Source of the DNA: Isoetes taiwanensis
Taxonomy: Eukaryota > Streptophyta > Lycopodiopsida > Isoetales > Isoetaceae
Assembly (NCBI GenBank): GCA_021234155.1
Contig: JAJEKV010000053.1
Location: forward strand, 3,461,149-3,525,148
DNA: 64,000 bases
Direction of reading: 5' to 3'
The notes under the pieces: generated by a model
Databases searched by the model: none
Told to the model about the DNA's origin: nothing
What the model saw: the letters and a program-made list of their open reading frames with translations, nothing else
Shown: positions 1 to 10,500 of the stretch, in pieces
Layout of the letters: each line of letters begins with the position of its first letter
Numbering within the stretch: the first letter of the stretch is position 1
Made by a program: the position numbers and the translations under genes

Positions 1-195
1 AGAAGGGATACACGAATCGCTTTGAGACAAGTTTTTGATGCAGATGCCTTGTTGATGAGGCCAACGTAAGATGGAAGATTCTGAGAGGTCTGCTGGATCC
101 GTGGATACAATGGCCCAAGGAGTTCTTGGAGAAGAGGTGAGTTTTAGAGATGCTTGTTTCATTATTTTATTAGAATGCTTGCTAGACCGAATAGA

Positions 196-475
196 ACATG
201 GAACTGCTCGAGAGCACGATCGATTGGTTGTTTCCTTGTTGAGCATATTTTAGCATCGAGACACTCTCTGCGTTGAGAGATGCTCAGCAAGGGAGCAACC
301 AATCGGACTAACGCGCGAACAGCTCCATGTGTCTGTAGTTTTGGTTGGAACTGCTCGCGAGCTCGACCGATTTATTGTTTCCTTGTCGAGCATATTTCAG
401 CGTCGAGATGAAATATACCGGGTTGAGAGATGCTCGCTAAGGAAACAATAAATGGGAGTAACTCTCATGAATGAC
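196..475. repeat. two tandem foldback repeats (type 1)
   Basis: Two consecutive hairpin units about 150 bp apart. In the first, the arm at 196-246 is the imperfect reverse complement of 279-331 over about 50 bp; both arms contain a form of CGATTGGTTG next to TTCCTTGTTGAGCAT. In the second, 361-392 pairs with 430-456 through TTATTGTTTCCTT. The loops share a GCATATTT..GTCGAGA stretch. No coding sequence is supported here. Non-autonomous foldback transposon or hairpin satellite are both possible. Confidence 0.7.
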
Positions 476-545
476 TCTATGTGCTCAGAGTTTAAGTTGG
501 AATGGATTCGTTGTGTTTAGAAGCGGCCATAAGGATGTTAAAAGT

Positions 546-1240
546 GCATTCCCCTGTGGTTAGTCGCAGAGGCCTCCACCCAGTCTGAGCCACTCTCCTT
601 CGCAACATTCGAGGAAGATGGTTCGAAGGAGCGTGGCTCAGACATGCTAGAGGCACCTGGGACTGAAAACAGGAGAATGCACTAGACCTTGGGCGGGTGA
701 AGAGAGGATGTGGATTAAGGTATTCGCATTGCGATGTCGAAACTCACGGGCCTTCTCGACTCGCTAGTCGAGAAAGCCCCTAGCACTCCTAAGGGATGCA
801 ATTCAAATGCATTCCCCTGTGGTTAGTCGCAGAGGCCTCCACCCAGTCCGAGCCCCTCCCCTTCGCAATATTCGAGGAAGATGGTTCGAAGGAGAGTGGC
901 TCTGACTGGGTAGAGGCACCTGCGACTCAAAACAGAAGAATGCACTAGAGATTGGTGGGTCAAGGGCAGATGTGGATTAAGGTCCTGGCATTGCTGTGTG
1001 TGAGACTAGCGGGTCTTTTCGACTCACGAGTCAAGAAAGCAGCCACCGCACCTTAAGGATGCTCGCCTTAAGGATGCATTTCCCTGTGGTTAGTTGCAGA
1101 GGCCTCCACCCAGTCCGAGCCCCTCCCCTTCGCAATATTCGAGGAAGATGGTTCGAAGGAGAGTGGCTCTGAGCCTCTGACTGGGTCGAGGCACCTGCGA
1201 CCAGACACAGAAGAATTGGCTGGCTAAGGCATTCTCGACT
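546..1240. repeat. three tandem ~265-bp repeats, each with a long hairpin
   Basis: Units begin at 546, 809 and 1076 with GCATTYCCCTGTGGTTAG, so the period is 263-267 bp; the third is truncated. Each unit contains an inverted repeat with arms of about 40 bp: a left arm running from GTCGCAGAGGCCTCCACC into the GAGCC(A/C)CTCYCCTTCG stretch, and a right arm with CGAAGGAG..GTGGCTC..GGCACCTGCGAC, separated by roughly 20 bp (for example 826-864 against 887-926). A second, smaller palindrome around TTCTCGACTC lies at the end of units 1 and 2. I see no reading frame. Confidence 0.85.
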
Positions 1241-1432
1241 TGCGAGTCGAGAATGCACACAGCAAGCCAACAGTCGAGAATAATGAGTACTTCCTGGAGT
1301 GTTGGCTAGCTTAGGCATTCTCGACTCGCGAGTCGAGAATGCACACAAAGGCGGTAGCTGGCTATAGCATTATCGACGGAGAAAAAATGTGTTGGCTGGC
1401 TGAGGCATTCTCGACTCGCGAGTCGAGAATGC
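1229..1432. repeat. three tandem units each carrying a 28-bp palindrome
   Basis: Positions 1315-1342 and 1405-1432 are perfect 28-bp palindromes centred on CTCGACTCGCGAGTCGAG; 1229-1256 is the same sequence with one change. They are spaced 86-90 bp apart and each is preceded by a form of TTGGCTGGCTNAGGCATTC, so they form a short tandem array that continues the hairpin units to the left. Confidence 0.85.
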
Positions 1433-1440
1433 AGGGTGTA

Positions 1441-2787
1441 GCCTGCACCAATCGAGGGGATAGGATACATTGAGGTTTAGGACCATTTTCTTATGAAGAG
1501 AATGGAGGGCTCAATCTTAGGACTGAACCTACCTACATCTTAGGGGTTGAATCGCCATCAAATTAGTCGACCCTTAGAATAGAGTTCGTCCCCCAAGTAG
1601 CCAAAGCAAATAGAGCGTAAGATGGGTAGATGCTTAATGTCTATGTGTCCTTCAGCATGCAAGATTGATGCGGTAGCCAACTGCACCAAAGCAGGGGAGT
1701 GAATCAATGGAAGCAATGCAACGGCCAAGTCGTCTCCAAATTAGTCGACACTGGCTCAATGGGGAGATGTATTCTAGCCTTAGCGGGTGCGACAACAAGG
1801 TGGGGAGAGGCTTTGCATAAATTTCTTACGCCATGATCTATTGTTTGCATTCGCATCTAGGAATGAGCTAGTAGCCTAGCTCTTAATTAAATTATTCAGG
1901 GTTGTGAACCCCGTATAACTACATAAATTATATAATCTAAGTATACTATTATGCAGGGCATTGATAGCACTCCATGAGGGCATGTATCATAAGCTTTAAT
2001 GCCTTGTTGATAAATTATATGTTCATAATAGCTGCATAGATAGTTTTGTCTTGTGTAGATATCTCAGTATCGAGATAAAGTAAGATAATAATTACATAAA
2101 ATCTTAGTTAAACCTTCGCAAGGATGTAATTCCTTCCAAAGGCAATTAAGTAACCTTCATAGGGTCCTGACAAATATAATAAGAATTTGTCTATCTTCTC
2201 ATAAGTATAGCAACTATAAAGTATATACATGTAAGGGTGATACATCAACAACCAAGTAGCGAGCGAGAGTCACACGCTCAACACTTGGATCCGATGGTAT
2301 AAACCCTAGCCATGTGATAAATAATTAGAATACTTTTCAAAATAAGTATTGTCTCGATAATTGTATGATGACATATCTTAGAGGTCGTAAAGTTATCATA
2401 TAACAGTTAGTTAAATATGATACTATTGAAAGCAATATATCCAATACTACTATAATGTTAATATAAAAATATTACCGTAAGGTAATTGCATGCATTAAGG
2501 GAAGTCCAGCAGGATCATGCAGGGGTCCAAGGCTGTAATGTTTATTTAAGACGTTAATGGATGCTAGCCGACATGCAATAGTTGGTGGAGGAAGTACGAA
2601 GATATCCTCTAGCAGCAAGAGGCCGACAAAAGAGCATACCGACACGCTCGGCATCGACAATTGCATAGATCAAGCTCGTGATACGGTTAGGGTGAAGCTA
2701 CGCATCGGCCCGATTACAAAGATCGGCGATTAGGGGACAATTCTTTGAAGCTCTGCAGATCGACAATTGCAAGCTTCTTTGCAAGGT
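1441..2787. other. no gene recognised; probably degraded LTR-element sequence
   Basis: AT-moderate sequence without a supportable reading frame. Its position immediately upstream of gypsy integrase remnants, in the same orientation, makes internal retrotransposon sequence the likeliest content, but no protein motif was identified in it. Confidence 0.3.
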
Positions 2788-3180
2788 GCTATTTGGACCA
2801 TTCAGTGGTAACCAAAAGAGTAGGTAACCAATCCTATAAGTTGGACCTGCCAGCACACATGAAGATCCATAGTGTTTTCCAAGTAAGTCCCCTAAAGAAA
2901 CACACTCCTAAGTCCTAATCCAGAGGAAGTATTAGAGACACAAAAGTTACTGGAAATGATGGACGATCACCTTGAGATTGTTCCAGGGGTTCTTCTTGTC
3001 AGATCCTATAAGAAGACAAGAAGATCTCAATTCTCCAATACCTAGTGAAAGGGACGCTTATCAGTGGAAGACGCTACGTGGGCACTACAAATAGATCTTG
3101 AGAAGCAGTACCCACAACTCATGGAGCAATGCAAAGATCGGCTCGTCACCGAAGTAGTCGACACCGACCCGATAGGGAGT
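2788..3180 (+). pseudogene. Ty3/gypsy integrase C-terminus and chromodomain remnant
   Basis: A frame starting near 2789 encodes VTKRVGNQSYKLDLPAH followed by MKIHSVFQVSPLKK. This is the hallmark end of the Ty3/gypsy integrase (family pattern: virus-like VGxxAYxLxLPxxxxxHxVFHVSxLKK), which inserts the cDNA copy into the genome. It runs into a stop near 2920. In a shifted frame downstream, PEEVLETQ and, further on, LQYLVK and SVEDATW around 3020-3110 match a chromodomain, which in chromoviruses directs insertion to heterochromatin. Protease, RT and RNase H are absent here. At least two frameshifts are needed, so this is a dead fragment. It reads in the same direction as the polypurine tract at 3874, so both probably belong to one element. 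Confidence 0.75.
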
Positions 3181-3889
3181 GGAAGGTAGATTAAAAAGTC
3201 TACTTCCGTCCCACGGAAGTAGACGACCTTGAGAGATACGAGGTCATTCAGGCATGCATTGATAGGAACGCACCTGGGGAGGACCCTATCCTTCACGCCC
3301 AAATACGGGAAGGACCCTATCCTCCATGCCTCAGGCAACTAAAGGTGTAGGCATGAGTTGGCATCCTAGGCATGATAGGGCGCTGTCTCCACGGCCACGA
3401 TGGAAGAAACATAATCTTCCTATGCCGGGAGATATGCCTTGTATTCATGTAGTTGTAATTAATGGGTGGTTCCCTAATAACCAACCCTTATAATAAGTAA
3501 ACATATTCTAGCGTAGTGTTGGACCTGCAGGCCAATAGGAGAGTCTACGGGAGGAAGGTCACACTGCGAAGACTTGCAACACATAATTTTGTCTCGATGT
3601 GTTGTAAGGAAACAATATGGAACCTTAAGTAGGAAATTTTGGAACTATGTTAATAATAATAATGGTATAAGCTATAAAAATTTGTGAATAATAGATGATA
3701 AAGTAAGAGGGTGAAAGACTCCCTTACCATAGTATGATATTAAACAAGGATGTGTTATAGAAATTATAACGTAAATATTACCTTGGGGTAATTGTGTTGT
3801 AAAATTATATGCATCAAATGTATTGCAGGTTTCCAAGGTGGGGAGACGCGTGATGCTGAGGACAGCATCAAGTCAAGGTGGGGAGAATA
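3181..3889 (+). other. 3' internal part of the gypsy element with polypurine tract
   Basis: No frame is supportable. The end is informative: 3874-3888 reads AAGGTGGGGAGAA, a purine run typical of the plus-strand primer site directly upstream of the 3' LTR in plant chromoviruses. A nearly identical purine motif, AAGGTGGGGAGA, also lies about 40 bp upstream, suggesting a small local duplication. Confidence 0.5.
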
Positions 3890-4400
3890 TGACGTTCCAG
3901 CATAATATATGCCTCGAATACGTATATTATACTGCCACATCACCCATACATGTCACGGATGACATGTACTTGCGAGACGTATAGGGTTGCACCTAGGGGG
4001 CAAGGGTTGCACCTAGAGGGCAACATTGAATGTTGTGCATGTTAAATAAACATACACAATTAATAACCCCATGGACCCCATTGCCAAATGGCTAAACCCC
4101 ATTTGGCCAATGTCTAACCTAACCCTAAGGGTTTCTATAAAATGGCTTTCCCCTTAAACCCTAAACCTTTCTTCTCTTTGCATTTTTAGGGTTTTTCCTA
4201 GAGCTCCTTCCCTCTCTCGAATTCAGGGTTCTCTTGAGCCACTTCGGCCAAGTCAAGACCCCAATCCGCATTGCTCGGCTCTGAAAAGCCATCTTTGCAC
4301 AACAGATCATCGGGTAGCAGCAGTCTTCAGCAGGATCAGAGGCATGGATGCATTCCCAGGATCGGGAGCAGGCCAAGGACCAGGTATCTAGTCATTCTGT
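3890..4400 (+). repeat. probable start of the gypsy LTR, with TATA promoter
   Basis: The sequence after the polypurine tract begins TGACGTTCC, consistent with a TG-initiated LTR. A TATA box, CTATAAAA, lies at 4135-4142, followed by a pyrimidine-rich CTTAAACCCTAAACC stretch, as in plant LTR promoters. The right LTR boundary (CA end) could not be placed: candidate sequence continues to about 5250. No target-site duplication was found. Confidence 0.5.
4135..4142 (+). promoter_or_regulatory. TATA box in the putative LTR
   Basis: CTATAAAA, about 245 bp into the putative LTR, the usual position for a U3 promoter. Assigned by sequence alone. Confidence 0.45.
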
Positions 4401-5377
4401 TGTGCAAAGCCGTCTTTTGGCTAGGCAATAAGCTGGTTTAGTATGTTAGATCAGCCATAGAGGCCTGATAGACCCGGAGATCATAAGCCCTAACAAAGGA
4501 ACCTAACTCTAGATGTTTAAGTAGATAGGTTTGATGTTATTCTCTATTTCAGTTCTGTGATGTTGTATGTATTTCACTCTGTGACCTCCATGTATTGGGA
4601 AGGGGGGTAGAGGCCTGAAGCTGTGTAGCAGATGATCCTAGATAGCCTACTAGTTCCCAATTACATGCGGCCCGTGCACAGGAGCCCACCTGGTTGTGGG
4701 TGGCAGGGCTAGGCCGGTTGATAAGGAGGAACTTGTCCCATCACGGTATGACCCCTCTGGTGTGTAAGGCCTACCGGGGGTCTCTGTGGGCTAGGCTTAA
4801 TGGCTTGTCACTACGTGTCGGCAAGGCATGAGCTCGACACTCGTGGGGTGATGCGTCACCTTCCATTGAGTTCAAGTCGAATAAGGGCAGTGGCCCTCTA
4901 GCCGCCTGTGATGGGCATGGATGCCTTTGGAGGAGAGGAAACTCTCTTCCTGCCTCATCGGGGCTGGGGAGATGCAACCCAGTAGTAGTAGCCCCTCTGG
5001 CTATTCACCCGGCAGGCTGCGGTCCGGTCCCAATACTTTTCAACCTACTCTCCAAAGTGTGCATGGGAGGGGCGGATGGAGTGGACTACCCTAAGCCATG
5101 TTCTTATGCCAGCCAAATCCATTTGCCATGAATTCTGTCTGCAATGACTTCTGGAGGCCCAAGCCGTCAGTCGAACCCCCTTGAGTCTGAGCCCTGGGTA
5201 GGTTTCCCCTTTGCTGTTATTGTTCATGTTGATGTTGTTGTATTGATGATGTTATGATGTGTTCACCCTTCGAGGTGATTGTATTGTTATATTGTATCAT
5301 GTGCTCATGTTTATTCACTTAGCAGAGATAGGTCGAATTCAAGGGGAAGGCAGATTGAATGACACATCCACTCTTCC
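4401..5377. other. no gene recognised; possibly the rest of the LTR
   Basis: GC-moderate sequence with no supportable frame. The lack of tRNA-complementary primer-binding sequence argues that, if it is LTR, it is a 3' or solo LTR. Confidence 0.25.
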
Positions 5378-5399
5378 TTGCTGGCTCATTCCAATCGGG

Positions 5400-6415
5400 A
5401 GTGGTGTCGGTGGATGGCCCTGCCAAGATGGTTCGAGGGGAATGCTCCTCGCCGATGCGGTTACGGTGTGTGCACCGTAGAGGAAGTAGGGGACATCACA
5501 TTGCTAGATGGTAAGGATCAGTTGACAGGACACACAAAGCCACTTCATTTCAAGTTTTGGGTTAGGGATGGAATACCGATCATGCAATATAAGTGGAGAC
5601 CAGGTGACAAGTTGTGGATGCTTGTACAAGGAATCGAGTTGTGGCAACGGGGTGCTATAGGTGAAGTTCTTATTCCTAAAGGGCAGCCAAAACCACTACC
5701 TCCCTTCAAGACTGTTAAAGACTCTAGCCAACTAGTGAAGGGCATCAAGGATTATATAACGCACTGGGATGATGTTTGAAATGGAAAGCACACCTCCACT
5801 CTGAAGAAAAATCACATGGACTCCCTAATCAATTGCCATCGGGAGAAAGTTGTGACATGCTTAGAAACCGAACAACCATGTGAGGGGGGGAGCCGAGAGA
5901 CGGGTTCTTATGGGAGGGTTCTCAAGGAGCAAGCACATCTAAGAAAGTTCACTTGGGTCCTAACAATGGTTCCAAGTGGTTTGTGGGAAGTAAGGCCTCA
6001 AAGCCGAAGTGGTTTTATCTTCCTGAGTGGGATCCATTTGAGGACATCAAGGAAGGATACTTTGTGCTAGTAAGGCCTGACGATGAGGATTGTCCAATAT
6101 GGTTAGGGGTGGCACTCTCTGATGTAACCACCACCATGGCTGATGGAGAGGAGTTGCGGCCACGGATTCCAAGTTCAATATTGGGAGCCCATTGAAGACA
6201 CAAGAAGGGCAACTTGAAGGAGCAATACACCGACTGCTGGGAGAAGAAGTGGAGGGCAAATCATGCTGATCCTCAAAGGAGGGAATTGGTGGAGTGTGTG
6301 GTATGGTCATATCCAACTTGTCACATTTCAAAGGACAACACACAAGATCCCAAAAAGGGAGATGGACAAAGCCATGAGCAACCTCCATGCTATATCATTG
6401 TATGAGGGTAGATAA
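5400..6415 (+). pseudogene. transposon-associated protein of unknown function, frame-broken
   Basis: A protein reading left to right through three frames. The first part (to 5779) contains LLDGKDQLTGHTKPLHF and DKLWMLVQG. The middle part (5953 onward) contains WDPFEDIKEGYFVLVRP and CPIWLGVAL, then a shift to QVQYWEPI. The last part has YTDCWEKKW, ELVECVVWSYPT and ends MDKAMSNLHAISLYEGR with TAA at 6413-6415. The layout, a 'W/LGVAL..VQYWEP..CW.KKW' core, is one I associate with repeat-borne plant reading frames rather than with a named host family; no transposase triad, RT or zinc finger is visible. At least three frameshifts or stops. The true start could not be set. Confidence 0.45.
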
Positions 6416-6813
6416 TATTGAGAAGCTTGAAAACTTTCTCAACTACTGGTTTGTAAAATTTATGAGGAAAACAAGTTACCCAATTCTTTGTGTATGTTCT
6501 TTGTGTATGATGTGTAATTGTATTCAAGCATTCAATTCAGAATTTTTTTTTCTACAGTATGAGTCCCATTTTCAATCTGAGTCCCAAAGTTCGAGATTTG
6601 ACCCACTTTAATTAAATGCGACTTCCTAGCATTGCTGGGCAAATGCTTTGAGAGTGTGGTATGAAGTAAGAATGGAAATAGATGTTGCTATGATGCTCAT
6701 ACAATCTTCTTCAGATGCAAAATACGAAGATCGAACACTAAAGATGTATATGTTAACCAAATAAATAATTTCACAAAATATTGTAGGCGTTATAAGAAAA
6801 GGGTTCAAAATAT
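6416..6813. other. non-coding spacer
   Basis: AT-rich, no supportable frame or repeat. It ends at the TAT trinucleotide flanking the CACTA terminus, which could be one half of a 3-bp target duplication. Confidence 0.4.
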
Positions 6814-7160
6814 CACTACTAAAAAAGGGGTGGTTAGCGACGTCAACATTGATTGCATATAAACGTCTTGAAAACATTGCACGGACGTTTAAAATGACAT
6901 CGCCTAGGATTCGTCGTGGCGCGGCATCAGGACGTCGGTGTAACGTTCTCAATATGTCGGTATTACATTGTTATCTCGTTGCTCTTACGTTGCATATATA
7001 GTGTCGTAAATGACGTAACATGTGGCGTGTTTGCAACGCGTCAAGGGGCGGTGTAACATCTGTAATATGCAATGCTATGTTGTTATCTCGTTGCTCTCAT
7101 GTCGCATGAAATGTCGTTTTATGACATAACATGAAATGTGTTTGCAATTACGTCATTGCG
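6814..7160 (+). mobile_element. CACTA (En/Spm) transposon terminus with subterminal repeats
   Basis: Begins CACTACTAAAAAAGGGG and continues GTTAGCGACGTC, the canonical start of CACTA terminal inverted repeats followed by short GACGT-type subterminal motifs. Two subterminal repeats of about 112 bp follow (about 6938-7040 and 7050-7155), each with GTTATCTCGTTGCTCT, then a GTCGTNNATGACRTAACATG stretch and GTGTTTGCAA. Such arrays bind the element's TnpA-like protein in related elements. The matching TAGTG end and transposase were not found, so this is either a truncated copy or one end of a copy disrupted by later insertions. Confidence 0.7.
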
Positions 7161-7918
7161 TGCTAGATTATGGAATAAACCTATACAATTGAATAATATG
7201 AAAGGCCATGGAATTGAATAAGGTAGTATCCATACTCATCATTCATGAAATGCTAAAGATGCTGAACTATAAGGGACTCAAGAGAAGATTATCTTCTTAA
7301 GCTCTATGAAAGCATCGGACACATCTTTGAGTAACCGTCATTTCCAACTTTTTCAAAGGCGGCTTGCTTCTTGAGCTCTACTTGCTTAGGAGATTGAGCC
7401 TACTATAAAAACTGTAAGAAAGATAGATGGAGGTACAATAGTTCCAATTGAGCTAAGAGTTCTATAGTTTACTTGAGAAAATGAAATGATAATCTAAATA
7501 CTAGAAGCCCCAAACACTTAATTGTGATAATCTGGTTCATAAGGGGACAAAAAGCTACGTCAAAATAGAAAATTTAAAAAAAAAAAAAAATGTTACAATC
7601 TCTTGAAGTCGATCTAAAAGTAACAAGTCTATCTAATGAGAATAGTATAATAAACAAGCGGCATCTTCGTGGACATAATTATACAAAATTCAAATTCGAA
7701 TTTACCCAGAGGTCGTTCCCTCTCTAGCAACTTGCATCAGGCTTTCTATTCCCTAATATAGATGTCTCCTCGGAGTGCAAGGAGGCAGAGTAGCTTCAAA
7801 AAAAATAGCTCGCTTTAATTAGCAAAACAGCCTAGAATCTATATCATGCTCAATCAACAATGACAACCATATGCTTGATGATGATGATGATGATGGACAT
7901 AACATTCAATCTCATGGA
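7161..7918. other. non-coding; short poly-A and (TGA)n tracts
   Basis: No supportable frame. Contains a poly-A tract at about 7576-7590 and a GATGATGATGATGATGATGG microsatellite at about 7877-7896 just before the LINE tail. Confidence 0.5.
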
Positions 7919-9465
7919 TTTTTTTTTTTTTTGAAGGACTTGAGCCTTTATTATCTAGAGAAAGTTACAGAGTACAATGGGGACTAATAACTCAGTGGAG
8001 AGAATGTCCACCAGAGTAAAACCACCCCACTCAAATACAACATCTAAACAATATGAAGAGCAAGCAAAAACTTTTAGGTAAATATGAATCTGAAGATAGT
8101 GCTCCCAAATATGGCTCTTCGCCTCATTAGCAATTGATGAGCACCTGAATGCTTTGACAATTCGTTGTTGGGCATCAAGAAGGATCTTCATCTGAACAAG
8201 CAAGACCTTTGAATATGAGAAGATTCCTTCTTTTTCAAATGGACCAAGTGATCCATGCAGAAGCCAAATGAAATGCCCTTTTTGCCAAATTATCCCAGCT
8301 ACTTGGATAGACTGCTAATAACACCTGCTGGCTATTCAAATTGCAAGGAAAGAGGCCTTGAAGCCACAACCAAGCATGTCGACATGTCTACATAGGAAGA
8401 AGCAATGCTCAATTGTCTCGATCCTCCTGTGTACATAAGGGACAAAGTGCGAGATACCTCGGGAAATCATGCACCGAGAATATTAATCGCGGAATAACGA
8501 TGAATGACTTGCCACCATAAAACAAATACTTTGGGATGGAGTAGTTTATCCCATACCCATTTCCATCTTGCTTTTAGATCCCTAGGAATGACCAAAGGCC
8601 ACTTGGGACGAAGGAGGCAAGGCGTCCGCAGCAAGCAAGACCTTGTACATGGAATTTACCAACTTATCCGCTTTGACACGCTCATGAACTATCCAATCTT
8701 TGGGGTCATCCACTTGTGCTACTGGAGGAAGAATTGAAGACACCTTACGTCAAATAGCTTGATCCCACCTTAAAAGGAGGAACTTAGCTCTAAACTCTTC
8801 CCATGTCAGCAACTGCCTTTGATTATTATACCAATCGGATATCATATACATGTCACGCGCTCTCCATCGGCGTTGCGTCAATGGGTGGATTGAAGCTACC
8901 GAGGAGGACCACCGTCCAATGGAATCCACCAACAACTTGCGGTGGTGCTATAGTGCGCAAGATGGTGAAAATTAAGCGTAGATTGTACAAATCTCCCATG
9001 CAACTAGCAATCCTCTAAGAAATGGGGACGCATTAGGGTATCGCGGGTGGATAAAAACAGAGCCCAGGGGAAAAGTGGCCTAAGAGATCGAGATCCAAAA
9101 GAAATGCACATTTGTAAAGACTGATAAACAAGACGGGAACCCGGGGACTCATCCACCTTATTCAAAATTCTCCAAATAAACTTAGAAATCATCCCCTTGC
9201 TCTGCAAAAGAAAATTGATCATTCCAAGGCCACCAAAATGCTTTGGCAACATGCACTTTTCCCAACTGACTTTGACAACAGCACCCTCCTCTGTTCCCCC
9301 CCAGATGAAGTTCCTGACAACCCTGACGAGACCTTTGACCGTGGAGCCAACATGAACAAAGCCATATACACATGGGTGCTGCTTAAAACTGACTTAGCCA
9401 CAACGATTCGTCCTGCCATGGAAAGCTTCGCTGTGGACCACCAGAAAAGGTGCTTTTCCTAGCCC
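7919..9465 (-). mobile_element. 5'-truncated L1-type LINE (RT end to poly-A)
   Basis: Minus-strand LINE remnant. Its poly-A tail is the T run at 7919-7932, preceded (sense) by GTCCTTC, the same 3' end as the full LINE at 28.75-34.55 kb. Upstream, sense protein pieces in shifting frames are MAGRIVVAKSVLSSTHVYM, then CMLPKHFGGLGMINFLLQSK and MISKFIWRI, and near the tail IWEHYLQIHIYLK. These align with GGLGMLDFHLQSK, MISKFIWRIF and IWHTYLQIHSFA of the full LINE, so both belong to one family. The catalytic RT core and ORF1 are missing; several frameshifts. The left flank CTCATGGA resembles CCCATGGA at 9465-9472, a weak candidate target-site duplication. Confidence 0.8.
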
Positions 9466-9484
9466 ATGGATGACACTTGAGAAT

Positions 9485-9500
9485 CCCATTCTAGAATGGG
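9485..9500. repeat. 16-bp perfect palindrome CCCATTCTAGAATGGG
   Basis: Perfect palindrome at the left edge of the repeat block. The ATTCTAGAAT core recurs at 10121, 10158 and 10477. The following GACTCGCAAGAAACCAACAA recurs after the 10158 copy. Confidence 0.85.
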
Positions 9501-9609
9501 ACTCGCAAGAAACCAACAAAGCGCCCGATAGGCTTCTCATTCATCTCAGCAGATTTTCTACAATGGTGGACAGTGGGTAGCCGCACACATGCGAACTACC
9601 CACGAAAAA

Positions 9610-9900
9610 TAAAAGGAAAATCCAATTATATCATTTGGACCCCAAAACAAATACAATGCTAATAGATGAGTGGCTGATGTACCTGCCGAAAGCTTATCAC
9701 CGGGATTAAAAAACCCCGCCCTTTCGGGTTTTCGAGGAAAAACCCTAGTGATAAACCTTCGGCAAGGGGCTTAGACAAACGTAAGGTATAGAATCGCTCC
9801 CAAAAACCTCCGCATGGAGAAGTCGAAACGGATGCCGCTCGCCAACCTGTACCTGCACATCACCAACACAACAAACGAGAAACATACCAGAGCATAGCAT
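9610..9900 (-). mobile_element. SINE-like element, copy A (divergent)
   Basis: On the minus strand it contains GGGTTTTTCC..CGGGGTTTTTTAATCCC, then GGGGTCC near the 3' end, in the same order as copy B (about 11.94-12.33 kb) and copy C (41.70-41.83 kb, plus). A CTCTGGTATG motif upstream (about 9885) is also shared with copy B. The arms 9684-9700 and 9748-9764 form a 17-bp stem with two mismatches around the GGGTTTT core. No reading frame. The 5' boundary and any Pol III boxes are not clear, so SINE is an inference from structure and copy number. Confidence 0.5.
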
Positions 9901-9902
9901 CA

Positions 9903-9948
9903 CCCAGCGGGTGGAGAAAAAGCATCACCCAGCGGGTGGAAAAACATG
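9903..9948. repeat. two tandem copies of a ~24-bp unit
   Basis: CATCACCCAGCGGGTGGA followed by AAAA occurs twice in direct succession. The unit itself holds the palindrome CACCCAGCGGGTG. Confidence 0.8.
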
Positions 9949-9978
9949 ATAAACAGAACAAAGAAGGGGGGGAGGGTG

Positions 9979-10500
9979 GGTTCAAAGAGAATAAGGTACT
10001 GCTGAGAGAAGAGGAAGCGCCGATGAGACGTGGATGCAGAAACGCGCCTGAAATAGCGAACTCCCAACCCAAAACGGGCATGCGCCGCCCGCATGCATGC
10101 ATGACATGCATGCTCGTCCCATTCTAGAATGGCGATCCGATGTCTCGGATCGATGCGATTCTAGAATGGGACTCGCAAGAAACCAACAAAGTGCCCGACT
10201 ACCAGAGAACTTCCTTACAAACTAGGATCAAGGACGAGGTCACAGGACGAGGCCAAAGGCCAGTAAAGGATAGCAAGAAAGATACGCCAAATTGGTTAAA
10301 CCAGGCAGGAAGAAGCCCCTCCCCTTCCTGGAAACAATTCAAAGAGAATAAGGTACTGCTGAGAGAAGAGGAAGCGCCGATGAGACGTGGATCAGTAAAC
10401 GCTACGAAAATAGCGAACTCCCAACCCAAAGCGGGCATGCGCTTCGCATGCATGCATGACATGCATGCTCGTCCCCATTCTAGAATGGCGATCCGGATGT
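9979..10500. repeat. ~360-bp tandem repeat with hairpin ends
   Basis: The 160 bp from 9979 (TTCAAAGAGAATAAGGTACT) recur from 10339 with over 85% visible identity, so the period is exactly 360 bp. Each copy ends with GCATGCATGACATGCATGC, the palindrome core ATTCTAGAAT and a small hairpin. In copy 1 the hairpin is GATCCGA/TCGGATC (10134-10151), in copy 2 GATCCGG/CCGGATC (10490-10508). On the minus strand these units precede the LINE remnant, so 5'-UTR monomers of a LINE are one possibility; satellite is another. Confidence 0.75.

Noticed and set aside
546-1432. CRISPR-like array of regularly spaced palindromes
   Set aside because: Eukaryotic context, spacers between palindromes are themselves repeats, no cas genes; a tandem repeat explains it.
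4150-4175. Telomere-like TTAAACCCTAAACC sequence
   Set aside because: Only one and a half units; located at the expected transcription start region of an LTR, where such CCCTAAA motifs are common in plants.
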